DNA of 64,000 bases from contig JAGPYM010000005.1 of the NCBI GenBank assembly GCA_020736575.1, positions 1,054,001 to 1,118,000 on the forward strand, read 5' to 3'. Under the pieces are notes generated by a model. The model saw only the letters and a program-made list of their open reading frames with translations. It searched no databases and had not been told where the DNA came from. The first letter of the stretch is position 1. Each line of letters starts with the position of its first letter. The position numbers and the translations under genes were made by a program. Of this stretch, positions 48,261-61,082 are shown in pieces. The stretch is from Thelonectria olida (taxonomy: Eukaryota > Ascomycota > Sordariomycetes > Hypocreales > Nectriaceae).

Positions 48261-50436
48261 TTAGCCCCAAACATCCTCAAGCCATTTGTTGCTCTTCTTG
48301 GCTGATTCAGCCCAGCTTCGAGCATCGGCATCGCTCCAGTTGTTTTGCTCCTTCATCGCACTCTCAACTACCTTGCCGACCTCTCTGGCCATGGAAGCTC
48401 GCCCGCAGACGTAAAGACTCGCTTTTGCGTCGAGCAGTTCGCACACATGGCGCTTCATCTCGCCCACGCGATCTTGCACATAAACCTTGGGCACACCGTC
48501 TGCCCTTGAGAACGCAGGCACGATCTGGAGCAGGTCGTCGAGTGAAGCAGCCGCCTCGGCGAGTTCTTGGCTGTATAGGTAGTCCTCGTCGGGGCGTCGG
48601 CACCCGAAGAACAGAATCATATGCCCAACAGGCTTGCCGATAGCCTTGAGACGAGCTCTCTCCAGGACGAAGCCGCGGAAAGGTGCCATGCCGGTCCCGG
48701 CTCCGATCATGATCAGAGGCGTCGCACTCAGAGACGGAAGTTTGAACTGAGAGCGACGGATGCAGGCGTAGACTTTATCTCCCCCTAAGGAGCCCCCAGG
48801 ACCGGAAAGAGCATACGAAGGCAGGTCGACTGCGTGGTTGGCGACGCCGTTGAGATTGTTAGAAAGGGAGTTGAGATAATTGGTCGTCACACCACGGACC
48901 TCGATCGAAGCATTAGCTGCGGAGGGCGTGTTGTCGACGCCGACAGTAATGGCAATCTTTCGCGCGGATACCACACTGGACGAAGAGATGGAATAATATC
49001 GAGGCTGAAGGGAGGGAAGTGTTTCGGCGACATAAGACAGGGGCAGGTCTTTCCAGACAGCCCCTGGGGCTACTAAAGCGAGGAGTCGACCAAAGGTGAC
49101 GTGGTTTTTGGCAATGAAAGCAGCATAGCCGTTCTTGTCCTTGCCCAGGGACGAAAGAAGATTTGCAGCATCTTGACTCGGGGCAAACTTGGCTAGCTGG
49201 CCGACAATCTCGCGAGAAACGGGAGCGCAGACTTCGAGGTAGTGGCGGAACAGAGCCGAGAGCGTGGTAGGGCTGGGAATCTTGACCGCCTCTCCCTTTT
49301 CCAAAGATTGGATGAGCAGCGGCTTTTCGGCTCGCTCCTCGAGACCCAGGGCACGGAGGAGTAGTTGAACTTCGTGGTCAGGGTTGATGGGATACACTGC
49401 CAAATGGTCGCCGGTAGTGTACCGGAGTTCGGGGTGGTCCGCGATGTCAAGTTCCATGTGGAGACAATTGCGGATAGGTGAGGTGTAGAGTTCGTGAGAG
49501 CTCTGCACATTCAGAGGACGGATAGGAGAATATGCCTTGACAAGTTTTGCTGGACCACTTCGGCTTTCCTTGGGCTCGCCGAGGTGAAGATCGATGATGT
49601 CAAGCGACTCATCCTCGACAAGTCTGATGCTGGGAGTATAGGGAATGTCCTGCTCCTTGAACCCAAGCTGACTCAGGAACACCTCGTAAAGTCCGTCTTT
49701 CCACGCAAGGAAGTCCTCCTCTGTGCCACCATTGGCGTCATTGGCCTTGCCCACAGGCATCAAGGACTGAGCACCGGCCTTGTCAAGCGCTTCCGTCACG
49801 ACGTCGATGACGCGGTTGTAGTATCTGTAGCTGGTGTTTCCCAGACCAAAGGCCATGTAGCGCAGGTTGGGAAGCTTGATGTCAAAGGGCTTTTTGTGAA
49901 TCCATTCCCAGAGTCCCTGGGTGTTGTCGCTTGGGTCGCCTTCTCCATAGGTGGAGACAATGAAGATGGCGAGCTTGGTTTGGGGGATGAGTGCGATAGT
50001 CTCGGGGTCGTAATCGCACAGATCTGCGCACAATGTCTGCAGGTTGAACCTGAGATGGCACTCTTTGGCGAGTCTCCCTGCAAAGGTTTCGGCTGTGCCG
50101 GACTGCGAACCCCAGAAAATGACGACGTTTTTGCCCTGGGAAGATGTGTTAGTGACTGTTTTCATCATCAGGGCGTGAAGAAGCTTCACTTACGGACTCC
50201 TCGAGCTTTTGGGCAATGTTGCGAGTTGCCTTTGCGCCTCCACCGCTGCCTCTTGGCTCCATGCGCTGGTACCAGATGTGATCATAAGGATCGGGTCTGT
50301 TCCAGGCGATGCCATTGAGCATGTACGCCGCAGATGCGACACCGACGGCAGCCAAAGCTACAACATCAGCAGTCGACTGGGGAGGGCCCAGTTGTGAGAG
50401 CTGGGAGGCGGCATGTGTGGCAAACGTGTTGGCCAT
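48261..50436 (-). CDS. NADPH-cytochrome P450 reductase
   Basis: Transfers electrons from NADPH through FAD and FMN to P450 enzymes at the ER. Two exons (50194-50436, 48261-50135) joined across a 58-bp GTAAGT...CAG intron give 705 residues. A membrane anchor lies at about 25-43 (VVALAAVGVASAAYML). The flavodoxin domain has WGSQSGTAETFAGRLA, STYGEGDPSDN and FGLGNTSYRYYN. The FAD domain has RYYSISSSS and GVTTNYL. The NADPH domain has GAGTGMAPFRGFV, FFGCRRPDEDYLYS and YVCGRASMA. The chain ends in Trp-Gly (WLEDVWG), with the Trp that stacks on the flavin in this family. It is divergent from the P450 at 51344, which suggests a dedicated redox partner; fungi often carry more than one such reductase, so whether this is the main one cannot be told. 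Confidence 0.95.
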
Positions 50437-51343
50437 TGTGGGCAAAGTAAAGAAATGGACTGGACTGATCACTACTGTCAGGCCTAGCGAAAGACTCGAA
50501 AGGGTCTTTGGCTTGATATATCATCTTCAAGACTCCCTACGGAGTATGCTACCGGGGATAACATCATGACACAACCCAGCCAGTATCCCCACAGCCACTC
50601 AGGCACCCCATGGGAATCCCTGGGAATCCGAACATGGAAAGTCGCTAATCGTGCACATTGTCCACCGAACGCCGTCGGACGAGAAGAATCTAGATTCTCG
50701 ATCGATGATGGCAATGCCTATGCCTATCGGCCGAGAATGCCTTGTTCGACAACCCAGAATGGATCATTGCCTGATTCAGACGTCCCAAATAGGAAATTTC
50801 CTCTTTTGACAGGGCTTCACTTCTCTTCCCCACACACACTCACCCGCCAGATGAACCAGCGTCGGCTTCACGCAAAGCTAGATTGCGGGGGCGGGGGAGG
50901 AGAAAAAGGGCTTTATGCCTCTTTTCATTGGCGTTTTTGCTTTTGTTTACTCTCTGGATGAGTAGTGGCTGTCAGGTCGTGAAAACCTAGCTGACCCTGT
51001 CGTTGACTTGTCGATTCTCGATCTAGTCGTGTTTATTCACAGACCAAAGTCGTGTTGCAGACTTGCCTAATATGACTCAATGCGATCGCCGGCTCTGTTT
51101 TAGGGAATTCCTCATTGAGACTTGAGAGAAAAATAGTGCGAGTGTTGTTGAGTGGCATTTGGCTCGATGGACTAGACGTCGTGGGACTGCCATCTCTGCA
51201 CAATCTATTTGGCTTTGCACATCATGGAATATCCATTAAGTAATTGAAGTCAGCGAATATACTTAAGAGCTCAGAAATCCTTAATCGCCCATTTCTCCAT
51301 CATCTTACCCTACCCCTAGATCGCATCATCACATCCTGCTAAC
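50437..51343. promoter_or_regulatory. Bidirectional promoter region of the reductase and CYP53-like P450
   Basis: About 907 bp between two divergent start codons. A CGGCCG palindrome at 50728-50733 and other CGG/CCG triplets could bind a zinc-cluster factor such as the one encoded at 53398-55851, but such triplets are common by chance. Around 51240-51270 the sequence becomes A/T-rich (gaatatacttaag), a plausible core promoter for the P450. Confidence 0.45.
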
Positions 51344-53008
51344 ATGTACGCAGAGATTGTGTCTGCCGTCACAGCCGCGGCCCTCGTTGGCTACTTCATC
51401 CTTTATCCCGTCCTCGTTTATTTCCGAGATGCCAAAGGCCTTCGAAGATATCCCAACTTCCACTCGTTGGCCGGCATCTCCAACCTTCCCTTCATGGTTG
51501 AGGCATGGAGGGGCTTCCGATCAAAGACTCTCCATGAGTTGCACAAGACTCATCCCGTCCTCCGCACCGGCCCCAACTCGCTTTCCTATGGCTCTGTTGA
51601 TGCCATCAAGGACATCTACGGCCACGGCACTAAGTGCACCAAGGTTAGTTCAATATAGCATACACCCTCCCTGTGAAACCTACATACAACTCGGAAGCAG
51701 TCGTCTGACTTTGCACACCGAAATTAGGGGGAGTTTTACGAGACGCTCGCCGGTAGCCATTTCCACCTTGCCGATGTAGTCGATAAGCTCGACCACCAGA
51801 GAAAGCGCCGTGCCCTCTCCGCCGCCTATGCCCTCAAGAACCTCGAGAACTGGGAGTTTAAGGTCGCAGACAAGACGGAACGCTTCATTAAGGCTGCCGA
51901 CAAGCACTGCACTCTGCCCCTCAAGAAGGGCTTCAATCCCGACCCTGCAGACTTGACCTTTGACTACCGAGCCTATACCAACTTCTTCACACTCGATGCT
52001 ATTGCAGATATCGGTCTAAGCGAGCGTCTTGGCTTCCTCGACCAGGGTCACGACCTCGTCAAGGCTGAACGTATGGACGGCACCATTCATTATGTCAACT
52101 ACCGCGAATGCCTCCATTCAACGGCCAGAGCACAGTCGATTTTGGCTTGGTCCGAGAAGTGGTACAACTTCAGCGTCGAGGTCTCTAAGTGGCTCTCTCC
52201 CGACTTCCGGAAGTGGTGGAAGCTCAACGAGGGCTGGAACGACATTGTGTACCATCGCGCTACCCAGAGACTCAAGCGATACGAAGCCGGAGAGCGCCTT
52301 TCAGACTTCTTCCAAGCCATCATGGATTACAATGATGCCAACGACTCTGGCATTGAATGGGGCGAAGTCGTAGCGGAGGTTTCTATCATGATGAATGCAG
52401 GATCTGACACGACTGCTATCTCGATGGTGAATGTAATGTTCTGGCTACTTCGGAACCCTCGCTGTCTCGCTAAACTGCGCGAGGAGGTTGATGCGGTGCT
52501 TGACGACGACGAAGTCATCGCGCCGTATGACAAGGTCAAGCATCTCCCCTATCTGCGCGCCTGTCTTGACGAGTCTCTTCGAATCACACCGCCAACTACG
52601 TTCGGTTTGCCTCGCCGAACGCCTTCAGAGGGCTCCAACATCCTCGGGGACTTTATCCCCGGCGACACGACCGTCTCCATCTCGGCTTACGTGGCACACC
52701 GCGACCCCAAAGTGTTTCCCGATCCTGACTCCTACATCCCAGAGCGCTGGCTCGGCGAGAAGGGCAAGGACCTCCAGCCGTACTTTATCAGCTTCAGCGC
52801 GGGCGCCCGGGGCTGCATCGGTCGCAACATCAGCTACCTCGAGCAGACTGTCCTGCTGGCGAGTGTCGTGCACCGATACGAACTCGCGCTTCCCCACCCC
52901 GACTGGGAGCCCAAGCGACAGGAAGCCATGAATTTAGGGAGCGGGCCGACGCCAGTGAAACTTTGGCGAAGAGATCTGGGAGTTTCCGAGTCGGACGAAA
53001 AGCATTGA
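51344..53008 (+). CDS. Cytochrome P450, CYP53-like (benzoate 4-monooxygenase type)
   Basis: Two exons (51344-51643, 51728-53008) give 526 residues, normal for an ER P450. An N-terminal anchor spans about 5-28 (SAVTAAALVGYFILYPVLVY), followed by the Pro-containing segment LRRYPNF. The I-helix has MNAGSDTTA, the K-helix ExxR is ESLR, and the haem loop is FSAGARGCIGR with the proximal Cys. SLRITPPTTFGLPRRTP and GDFIPGDTTVSISAYVAHRDP resemble CYP53 enzymes, which hydroxylate benzoate at the para position on the way to protocatechuate and also detoxify plant and microbial benzoates. The assignment rests on recalled family patterns, not an alignment. It faces away from a P450 reductase and towards a zinc-cluster regulator. 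Confidence 0.88.
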
Positions 53009-53397
53009 TGCAGGATTGACGATGGCGTAAGAAATGACAATTGCATGGGGATTCAAAGTGGACCAGGGGACCGAGAGAGTAGGAGAGAGAGTAGCAATAA
53101 TTGTATGTATGCATTATAGCGCCAAGTGCTGGCAAGGACAGGATAGCTCCCGAAATCGATCAACTTCCACTTTCATCCGCATAATTGAGCTCCATACAGT
53201 CATAGTCGTATAAGATTAGGTAACAAACGTATCACATATCGTCAAGGCCCAAACGTAATATGCCGGTACCGCTAATGTCGCCATGCCCAAACCTTGGTAT
53301 CCTACAGAGGATTCCAGTGTGATCGCTCAGTATTCACAGCATCGCGGACTGCTCTCCTGTACTGCGATAATTATCTCTTTCTTGCTCTTCACTACTA
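53009..53397. other. Convergent 3' intergenic region
   Basis: About 390 bp between the P450 and the zinc-cluster factor, which end towards each other. No gene seen. Confidence 0.45.
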
Positions 53398-55851
53398 CTA
53401 TGGTGCAACCTGCGTGCTCGTATTGAGCATTCCAGCTATTGACATGGAGACGTTGGCAGGTGACTCTTCCCAGCCCCATGCGTCTTTCAAATACTGGCGA
53501 CTGCGACAAAGTCAGCAAAAGTACAGTGATCAACACAATTCTCCATCACTTACGTGGAACCCGTTGGCCAGGCATATTGAGTATCAGCCCTAAAGAGGAT
53601 ATCCAGGATTGCCTCCTGTTCTCCCGGCTCTGTGAACCTATCCCCAGCCATTGTTATCGCAAGGCAGACGTATCTGAAGAGAAAACAATCAGTATTATAT
53701 CATTTGCCAAATAAAGGACACAGAAACCTACGCGTAACATGCGACGGTTCGTGAATTTGACTGGAAAATGAAAGTTAGAGGAGCTTCATCAGTTTGGTCG
53801 GTGCCATACCTCTGCAATGCCGCAGACCATTCGAACATTCTTTTTAATTTCCTCATTCATTTCTCTAAAGGCCTTTGCTTGACCCGGGCCTAATTTCGGC
53901 GTCTTAGGGTTATGGGCAGCTAGGAGAACTTGGACAAGATAATAATGCAACACCCCCTGGGCTAGGGTTAGCATCAATCAAGACGACGTTCACGGGTGGT
54001 CTTACTGTGACTACCGCATCATTGAGATAGACGACTTCAGGGAATATCCCGTTATCTTCATTCAAATACATGGGGTGAAAGAACCACGGTCTCTCAACCC
54101 ACCAGCGCTCTTGCGCATCGCGCAGTCTCTCCCAAGTGCTAATGCTCTGCTCTTCCACGCCATAGCAATACCGAACGCAGGCAGCGCAATGTAGGATGGT
54201 CAAGTTGGCGAAAGTGCAACCGTTGTCGTCTGGTACCACGAGGCTGGATATCTTGTCTAAGTCGAAGTTGGGATGTACGGGGCGAGTCTGTATAAAGGCC
54301 ATGTGAATTTCCTGTCGAAGAGCGACCCAAAATGCTGCTCTTCGGAGAGTTGTGAAGTCGCGCAGCTTCTCTTGCGCCGAGATGAAGACTCGCGTGCCAA
54401 GGAGATGCGATTCAGATGCGGGCTCGGCAGACATGCTGGGAACATCCAGTTCTTCCATGAAGCGCAGGATAACAATGGCCGTCAGTAGGTTCTCGTCCAT
54501 GACGGCTGCTGAGCTGGAGAGAGCAGGTATTAGGGCATCGAGACAACATTGGTGGTACTTGTCGCCCACCAGAGGGTCAAAGTCGCTAATTCTACTCAGG
54601 CGCTTAGCCGAAGCAGCAAGAACGGCGTTCATAAGAGGCGGGCACATGACTGCCCGGCGCGGGACAACGGTAGCAAAGTGTCGGTCGCTGTCGCACAAGT
54701 CGAAGAGGGGAGCCAAGGTCTTGACGTAATTTTGGAACAACATGGCCTCCATAGGGTCTTCAAGTGGCCATTTGGGCGACTCGAGATATATGCCGGATAT
54801 AGCTTCAGCAACGCAGTCTCCAAGATGCGAGTCCGCCGATGCGTGTGGGCTGTCTAGCCTGGGAGTGCCGCGGTCACTAGGTAGACTGAAGAGGGGATGG
54901 TGACCTAGAACAGGTGAATCTGAGAAGAGATTGAACGTGACGCCTTCCTCTGGGATGCTTTGGGATCCGCGGCTTGGGGTTCGGCCTTGGCTTGGATCTG
55001 ATCGGGGTGTTGCTCGCCAGGATGTAAACGCAGAGTGACTGAGGGCGCGTTTCTTGTGGGGGCGTCTATTATCAGCAACTAAGGGTGAAGATGTGTCGAG
55101 ATGTTCTTTTTCGGGTTCGGGATTTGATTTCTCAAGTAATTGCAAAGGAGAGGGTTGTCGGGGAGGTGATGAGTGCTGGCTGGCGGCTTCATTGTCGATG
55201 GAGTCAAAGTTGTTCGTGCCGCTCCCAGAGTCGTGAATATTGATGACATCTGGTGTCTCATCAACAAAGCTCAGGTTCCGATTGGTTCTAACCCAGGGCT
55301 GATCTTGGGAGAACTGGTAGTCACCGCGTTTAGCAGCTTCCAAGGCCTTCCCAGACCGGATACTACAGAGAGGTTGGGACAGTGGAGACTCGATGGCATG
55401 ATGTTGACAAACCTGGGGTTAAGGCTGTGCCTAAAGCGCACACTGAATCCGCGAACGCAATCCGAGTCGCTCTTGCGGCAGTTCGCACAAGGGCGGTTAA
55501 GATCGCCTGATTTGTGCAGCCGTCAGTACGTGAATGCAACCCGAGGGCTGGCCAAGAGGAGTTTGGCCGAGAGGATTGCCTTGGCCATACATTTCAGATG
55601 TCTAACACGGCGCGGAGGAGTCAGAGAGGCATGTTTAGGGGCGATATTGCCTGGGCGAGCGGGCCGGGGGCAGAACTCACCTCTGTTTGCAAACCTGAGA
55701 TAAGAGTGAAACAGTTAGAACAAGATGGTTCATAGCTTGAGTGCAACGAGAAACATTACGGATGAGAGTGGGCCTGACTTACCGTACAGGGGTTCAGCGG
55801 CTTGACTGTCGATGTCGATGTCGAGGACGAGGACATGGCCTGCTCTGTCAT
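53398..55851 (-). CDS. Zn2Cys6 transcription factor
   Basis: Nine exons (55783-55851, 55681-55694, 55591-55601, 55413-55506, 54006-55362, 53810-53956, 53732-53760, 53554-53673, 53398-53500) give 647 residues. The zinc cluster begins at residue 22 and reads Cys-x2-Cys-x6-Cys-x5-Cys-x2-Cys-x6-Cys (CTVCKQRHLKCD, then CANCRKSDSDC). It is split over four exons; two are just 14 and 11 nt, and both flanking introns have good branch sites (CTCTGAC, GTACTGAC). A Ser-rich linker and a Phe-rich segment (FNLFSDSP) follow, then the fungal-specific regulatory domain from about 200, with the late pieces LVQVLLAAHNPKTPKLG, NVRMVCGIAE and LDILFRADTQYAWPT. Family members bind CGG triplets as dimers. It sits beside the P450 and reductase genes and is a candidate local regulator; this is inference. 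Confidence 0.88.
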
Positions 55852-56980
55852 ACTACCTATGCACGTACATGTAGTAACCACAGCACTGCAGAGTACCTCG
55901 TTGAATCGCAATGACCAGCAGGCTTACGGCCAGAGACTGGAGACAATGGAGACGCGAACGGCTGGTCCCTCCCGAGGTGAGCTGCTGGAATGCGAGGATG
56001 ATGCGGTGATGATTGTGCGGACAGAAGACGCAGAACAGGAAGGCAAGGGCGAAGGGGGTGGTTGCCCTTTTCAATCCAACTAGGCAGGTTCTCCTCCCCC
56101 GCACCCCCGGCCCCCGCACCGAATTAGCGCGGCCTGGGGCACTCCACATGCCGCCGTTTAGTGGTCTCCCCACTGAGTCGTTACTGCCTCTAGCGCTTCT
56201 CCGGGCCTGGGGCCACTGTAGCGTTGGGGTCTAGGCCAATGACGGCCGCTATGATGTTGCCATCACCACACCTCTCGGTTCTTTGCCCCCTTCCATCTCC
56301 TCCCCTTCTCCAACAAGATTGCCTGGTCATCGTGGTCGAGGTCGAATTTTCGCATCGATACAGGCCCTTGCAAGGCTGGAAGAGCATGACGCGCGCGGAG
56401 ACAAGTCCGTTGTGTTGGAGAAGGCTGGGGTGGACAGTGGGGAGACCTTGACTGGTGTCAGCCCTCGGTTGGTAGTAAATTTCTTTGACCATTGTATGAG
56501 ATGGACGTATTGTTTTAACTGTGTTTATCTCACTTTTCTTTCCCTCGGTCAAGGCGCTTGAAGCTGACCGCCCGTCAATCGGTGGACTGCGAATATGGTG
56601 GATGACAGTTCATTGTCACCGGAGACGGATCACACCACGCGCATCATGGCCATAACTTTCCGTTACTTCATGGACTGCTTTTTATTCCCCGAAAACAAAT
56701 TTAACCAGTTTTTACTTCAGTCAATCATTCTTCTACCTCGTGAATGGTTCAAGACGCAGAAGAGAAAAGTGGGACTGAGAAATGGATGTGAAGCTATTCA
56801 GACTTTGGCGACACACCAAAAGAAAAAGAAGATTTATGAAGCTATGGATGAGGTTGCTACAGATATCTAGCCACTAACAGAATAAATACAATCTACTTGG
56901 ACCATTTCTATCCATCGACTGCAATGCCTAAGAACTGACGCTCTGCAAGGCTCGCAACGTGGGCATTGGGCACATCCGCC
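55852..56980. other. Intergenic upstream of the zinc-cluster factor
   Basis: About 1.1 kb without a supported gene; promoter of the factor on one side and 3' UTR of the transporter on the other. Short frames at 55802-56083 and 56595-56870 lack any family feature. Confidence 0.45.
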
Positions 56981-58673
56981 TTAAGCCTTGGTAGCGATTT
57001 CACCAGATTGGGCTGCCTTCATGCGCTTCTGAATCTCCCGAGCCTTTGCTACACCGAAATCGTTCTCGAAAACCTCTCGGATGTCCTCGAGGCTTAGCCC
57101 CTTGACCTCCGGATACAGGAAGTAAATGCAGACATATCCAGCCATGCAGATGCCAGCATAGAAGCCAAAGGTTCCGCTCGGAGTCATCCCCTCCATCTGA
57201 GAGAGGAAGGTAGAGGAGACAATGATGTTAGAGCCCCAGCAAGTCATGGTGAGCATCATGGTTCCCATGGCTCGGATCTCGAGGGGGAAGAACTCGGACG
57301 AGAGCCAAGCAGTGTTACCGATACCGGACGAATAGAAACCGACGAAGATCACCATGCTAATGAGAACGACGATTGCAGCCCATCCTACCTTTGCATCATC
57401 GGCCAGGGTGAGATCCTTGTTGATGGGGATCCATTTGAAGCAGATGGCTGCAAGAACCAGGGCCAAGCTCATGAACTGGACAGTGCAAAGTAGGATTCTG
57501 CGACGACCCGCGCGGTCCACCAACAGAAGATTGACGAGAGTAAAAATAAAGTTGGTGCCAGCAATGACAGTTCCTACAGCCACGGGGTTCGAAAAGCCCA
57601 CCAACGAGAAGAGGACGGGAGAGTAGTACATCAGGGCATTGAAGCCGGTCAGCTGAGAGATGGCCATCAGACCGCAAGCAGCAACGAGGGCACGAAAGTT
57701 GGATCCCTTGTTGTACATCTGCTTGAACACCCACCAGCGAGACTTCCCGGCGTTGATGGCCTTGCTCTGCTCGACGTGGAACTTCAGAAGTTGCATCTTG
57801 TTCTGGACCTGCTCCTCGCTGCCGTTGGGGTAGATTCGTCGGATAACGTTGGCTGCTTCATCGTGCTTGCCAAGGAAGACGAGTTGTCGAGGAGACTCGG
57901 GGCAGAAGGGAAGAAGAGCAGCCAAGACAATGGCAGGGATGGCTCCTCCGCCAACCATGTAACGCCAGCCTCCGGTAACATGTGCGAAGGCGGCGCCAAC
58001 TCCGTAACTAACGAGCTTCTAGGTGTTAGCGACCATTTAACAACTGACAAGTTAGGCAAGAAGAAACATACCTGACCACCGGTGATGCTGCAGTTATCAA
58101 GTCCAATCATGCGACCGCGGTACTTGGCAGGGGAGACTTCGGCAATGTACCTTTTAGAGTATTAGCATGAAGAATATACTGGGTGAGAATGATGAAAACT
58201 CACAAAGGAACAATCATGGCAGCGGAACCAACACCGAATCCAACGACAAGACGGCCAATAGTCATCTGGGCAAGGCCAAAGGCAGCAGCCTGGATAATGG
58301 CACCGACGGTGAAGAGAGCGCAGCCAACGTAGATGGCAACCTTGCGACCGAATTTATCAGCCGTTAGGCCAGCAAAGATGGCTCCAATAAAGGCACCTCC
58401 AGAGGTAATCGAGGTAATCAGCTCCCTCTCCTTGGAGTCGAGATGGTGGCCGAGGTCATTTGCGATGTAGACCAGAACTGCAGAGATGATTCCGGTGTCA
58501 TAACCAAAGAGCATACCACCAATGGCTGCTGTGATGGAGACGAGCCAGGCGAACTTGCCAGTCTTGGTCTGTTCAATGCTGTCGAGCTCATCGAGGTCGA
58601 GATCCTGGGCAAACTCGCCAGAGACAGGATTCTCCAGATGTTTGGTGTCGTTCTTGAGATCCAAGCCCGACAT
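56981..58673 (-). CDS. MFS sugar/polyol transporter, myo-inositol type
   Basis: Three exons (58204-58673, 58072-58150, 56981-58018) give 528 residues with twelve predicted spans. Family signatures are FGYDTGIISAVLVYI at the first span, DKFGRK in the loop between spans 2 and 3, [30 protein letters not shown], PESPR in the central loop, SQLTGFNALMYYSP at span 7 and DRAGRRR between spans 8 and 9. The combination of GTNFIFTLVNLLLVDRAG with IVPLYIAEV follows the yeast Itr1-like inositol/proton symporter branch more than the hexose branch, but substrate cannot be fixed from sequence. It should sit in the plasma membrane. The chosen ATG (58673) follows a long leader; upstream in-frame codons are low-quality. 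Confidence 0.9.
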
Positions 58674-60965
58674 GATGGCGAGTGCGGAGACGACAAGGGG
58701 GTTCCTTGGAGCCGTTGGTAGGCGAGGGGTACAGGCGGGGTGCAGAAACGCGTGGAGGAAGAAGAAAAGAAAGAAAGATGGCGTGAGAAGCTGAGGGATG
58801 CTGGCCGTTCTGAATGTTGGGATCGACGTTCCAAGGCGTCCCTTATAAGTTCGTCGCAGGTTTGAAGCACGTCCCTCTGGATGAGATGAGCTGAGGAGGG
58901 AGCGAAGTAACTTCCAAGTCGTTAGTTGGACGATACACCAGGTTCTAGACGGGCGACGAAGCCATTCTCGGGGCATGGCCGTCTGCGGGGAGAGCGAGCC
59001 GGTGAAGGGGCATCCAAGGTGAATTCATTACTCGCGAGCCACGCTTACCCCAAACTTGGGGCGCGTGGTGTGATGCTAAACCCCAAACTACGAAGTACGA
59101 TGCTGATGATGGCCCAAGGCCTGCTAATTCTAGCACGACCATTGGCCAGCCAAGTCGTCGAAGCCCAGGCCCACCCCCAGACCACCCCAGATATTCATCA
59201 GTGGCCGTTCCGCTTCCCCATTCTGGGGTCTGGGGTTCGGTGCGGGAGGTTGGTGCGGGGGTGGGCTCCTGTCTGACCTGCCGAAAGGAACTGGAAGAGG
59301 CAACTACTCACGGACGGTTTTTCCCTTCTGTCTCTATTCGAGTAATTCCCCTCCTCGTCCCCATGCAGCCGAACCCCAAACGGGAGTCGAGGTGTATCAG
59401 AATCACGCCGATTCATCCCCGCACCACCACAACTTGACCACCACGAGATTGCCGCTGACGATCCATTGGCGAGAGACGACACCACCATGAATTGCCTCAC
59501 ATCGTGAAGCCATGTGGCGAAAACGTGTTTGTCGACTCGTGCTGCATCTCATTGCGCCTCTAAGCCCGGCTCACACTCCTAGGGGCTGAGAGAACTCGGC
59601 TCGACAATTTCGGTTACACCGAATGGAGTGAATCTAGGTCTGCCTTCCGCGTCTTCATCATTCCCATGGCACGCATACCAAGCTTGGGCCGGTGATGAAC
59701 TGCAGCAATGATCGGGATGCTCGCCGAGCTGCAAACTTCGCGCCGAGCCAAGCGTGGGTGTAATTACCAAATTCAATAGAGCAGACTGCCGCTAATATAC
59801 TCTCTTGAAAGGCATCACCATGGCTATTTGCCCCTTCTGGGAATCACCTAGCTAGGAAGCAACGACGACAACCCAGTTCTAATCAGATTCTCGTCATGTT
59901 GCTGTTCTCCTTTCCTGTCCACTTAAGCCCTTGTTGTTATTGCCGACTCATGAATTCCATGACATCAGATACATGCGCACGAAAGAACCGACGATATTCA
60001 GGTCTGTAAATCATAAACAGAGAAAAATAATTCAAAGAAATGAAATATTTGCTAATTGAGCGATGTACGGCCTTTGTAAGATTAGTTGACACATTTGATT
60101 CTTCATCATGGCCATATCATTTGTGAAGACTGGAGTATTAACTTCACGTGATTAAGGCTGGTTCACAGCGAGCATGCACTTGGAGGAGTCGATAGTAATG
60201 CAGCAGCTAACATTGATTAAGGTTAATATGGGTGTGATCTGAGGTAAAGTAATGGCTTTGAGTGCACCTGATCTGTTCCCATTAGATGCATGAAAGGCGT
60301 CCACGGCATACCTGCCCGCACCAGTACAAGTAGGCAAATGAACAACAAAAGGGGTCGGTGAAAAACCTCTCTTCTCAATCTGCTAGCTTGTGTAGATGTG
60401 AGGTTTCACGTTCGTCTCCTGGGCCCATGCCTAGGTTAGATACCTCAGAGATCCCCTTGGGTCACCAGGGCCATTTCTGCCTCAAGTCTGTACCGAACTG
60501 GGCCGCCTACGGTCCCACTGCCAAAAGAAGAGAGACAGGAAACTAACTAATAGAATCAATGAGGCTCTTCTCAACCTTCAACCTCGCCGAAGCGATTTCC
60601 TCGCTGCTCAACCTCTCCCTTATTCTTCCCGTCACTTCTTTCACTCCGGCCTCCATCTCCAGCTGCTTCTTGGCATCTTCGTGGTTCCAAGGCATCTAAG
60701 ATCACAGCTTGGCAGGCTGGGAAACTACTCACCCTGGTGTGCTTTCGCTGTCACACTGCGTCAAGTTTCAGTCTTTGTTCATTATGTGCGTCACCCCTTT
60801 AATATGGATACAAGCTTCTGCGAGCTTTCTTTGGAAATGAAGAGTTAACCTGCTCTCTAGTATTATGCTTTCATAACTTAAGAGTTTCATTATGCGAAGC
60901 AACGTTCATAATGTGAAGCTATTATAAGGAAATAAATGAAATAAATAAAATAAACAAAGCCTGAG
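58674..60965. other. Gene-poor region upstream of the transporter
   Basis: About 2.3 kb without a supported gene. It includes the transporter promoter. A/T content rises towards 60000-60060 and 60900-60960, and the short open frames lack domain features. Confidence 0.45.
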
Positions 60966-61082
60966 GTGCATTTAGGGCACGTGAAGTCGTACCACTCAAC
61001 CAACGCACAAAATGCAGTTGTCAGTTCACGAGAGATTAATCGCTCAACTCACACATCTCTAAGCAGCATTCAAACAAATCTA

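Noticed and set aside
49494..50318. 274-codon frame antisense to the P450 reductase
   Set aside because: Shadow of the reductase gene; no motifs of its own.
50728..50733. CGGCCG as the binding site of the adjacent zinc-cluster factor
   Set aside because: A six-base palindrome is expected by chance in this GC range; kept only as a remark on the promoter entry.
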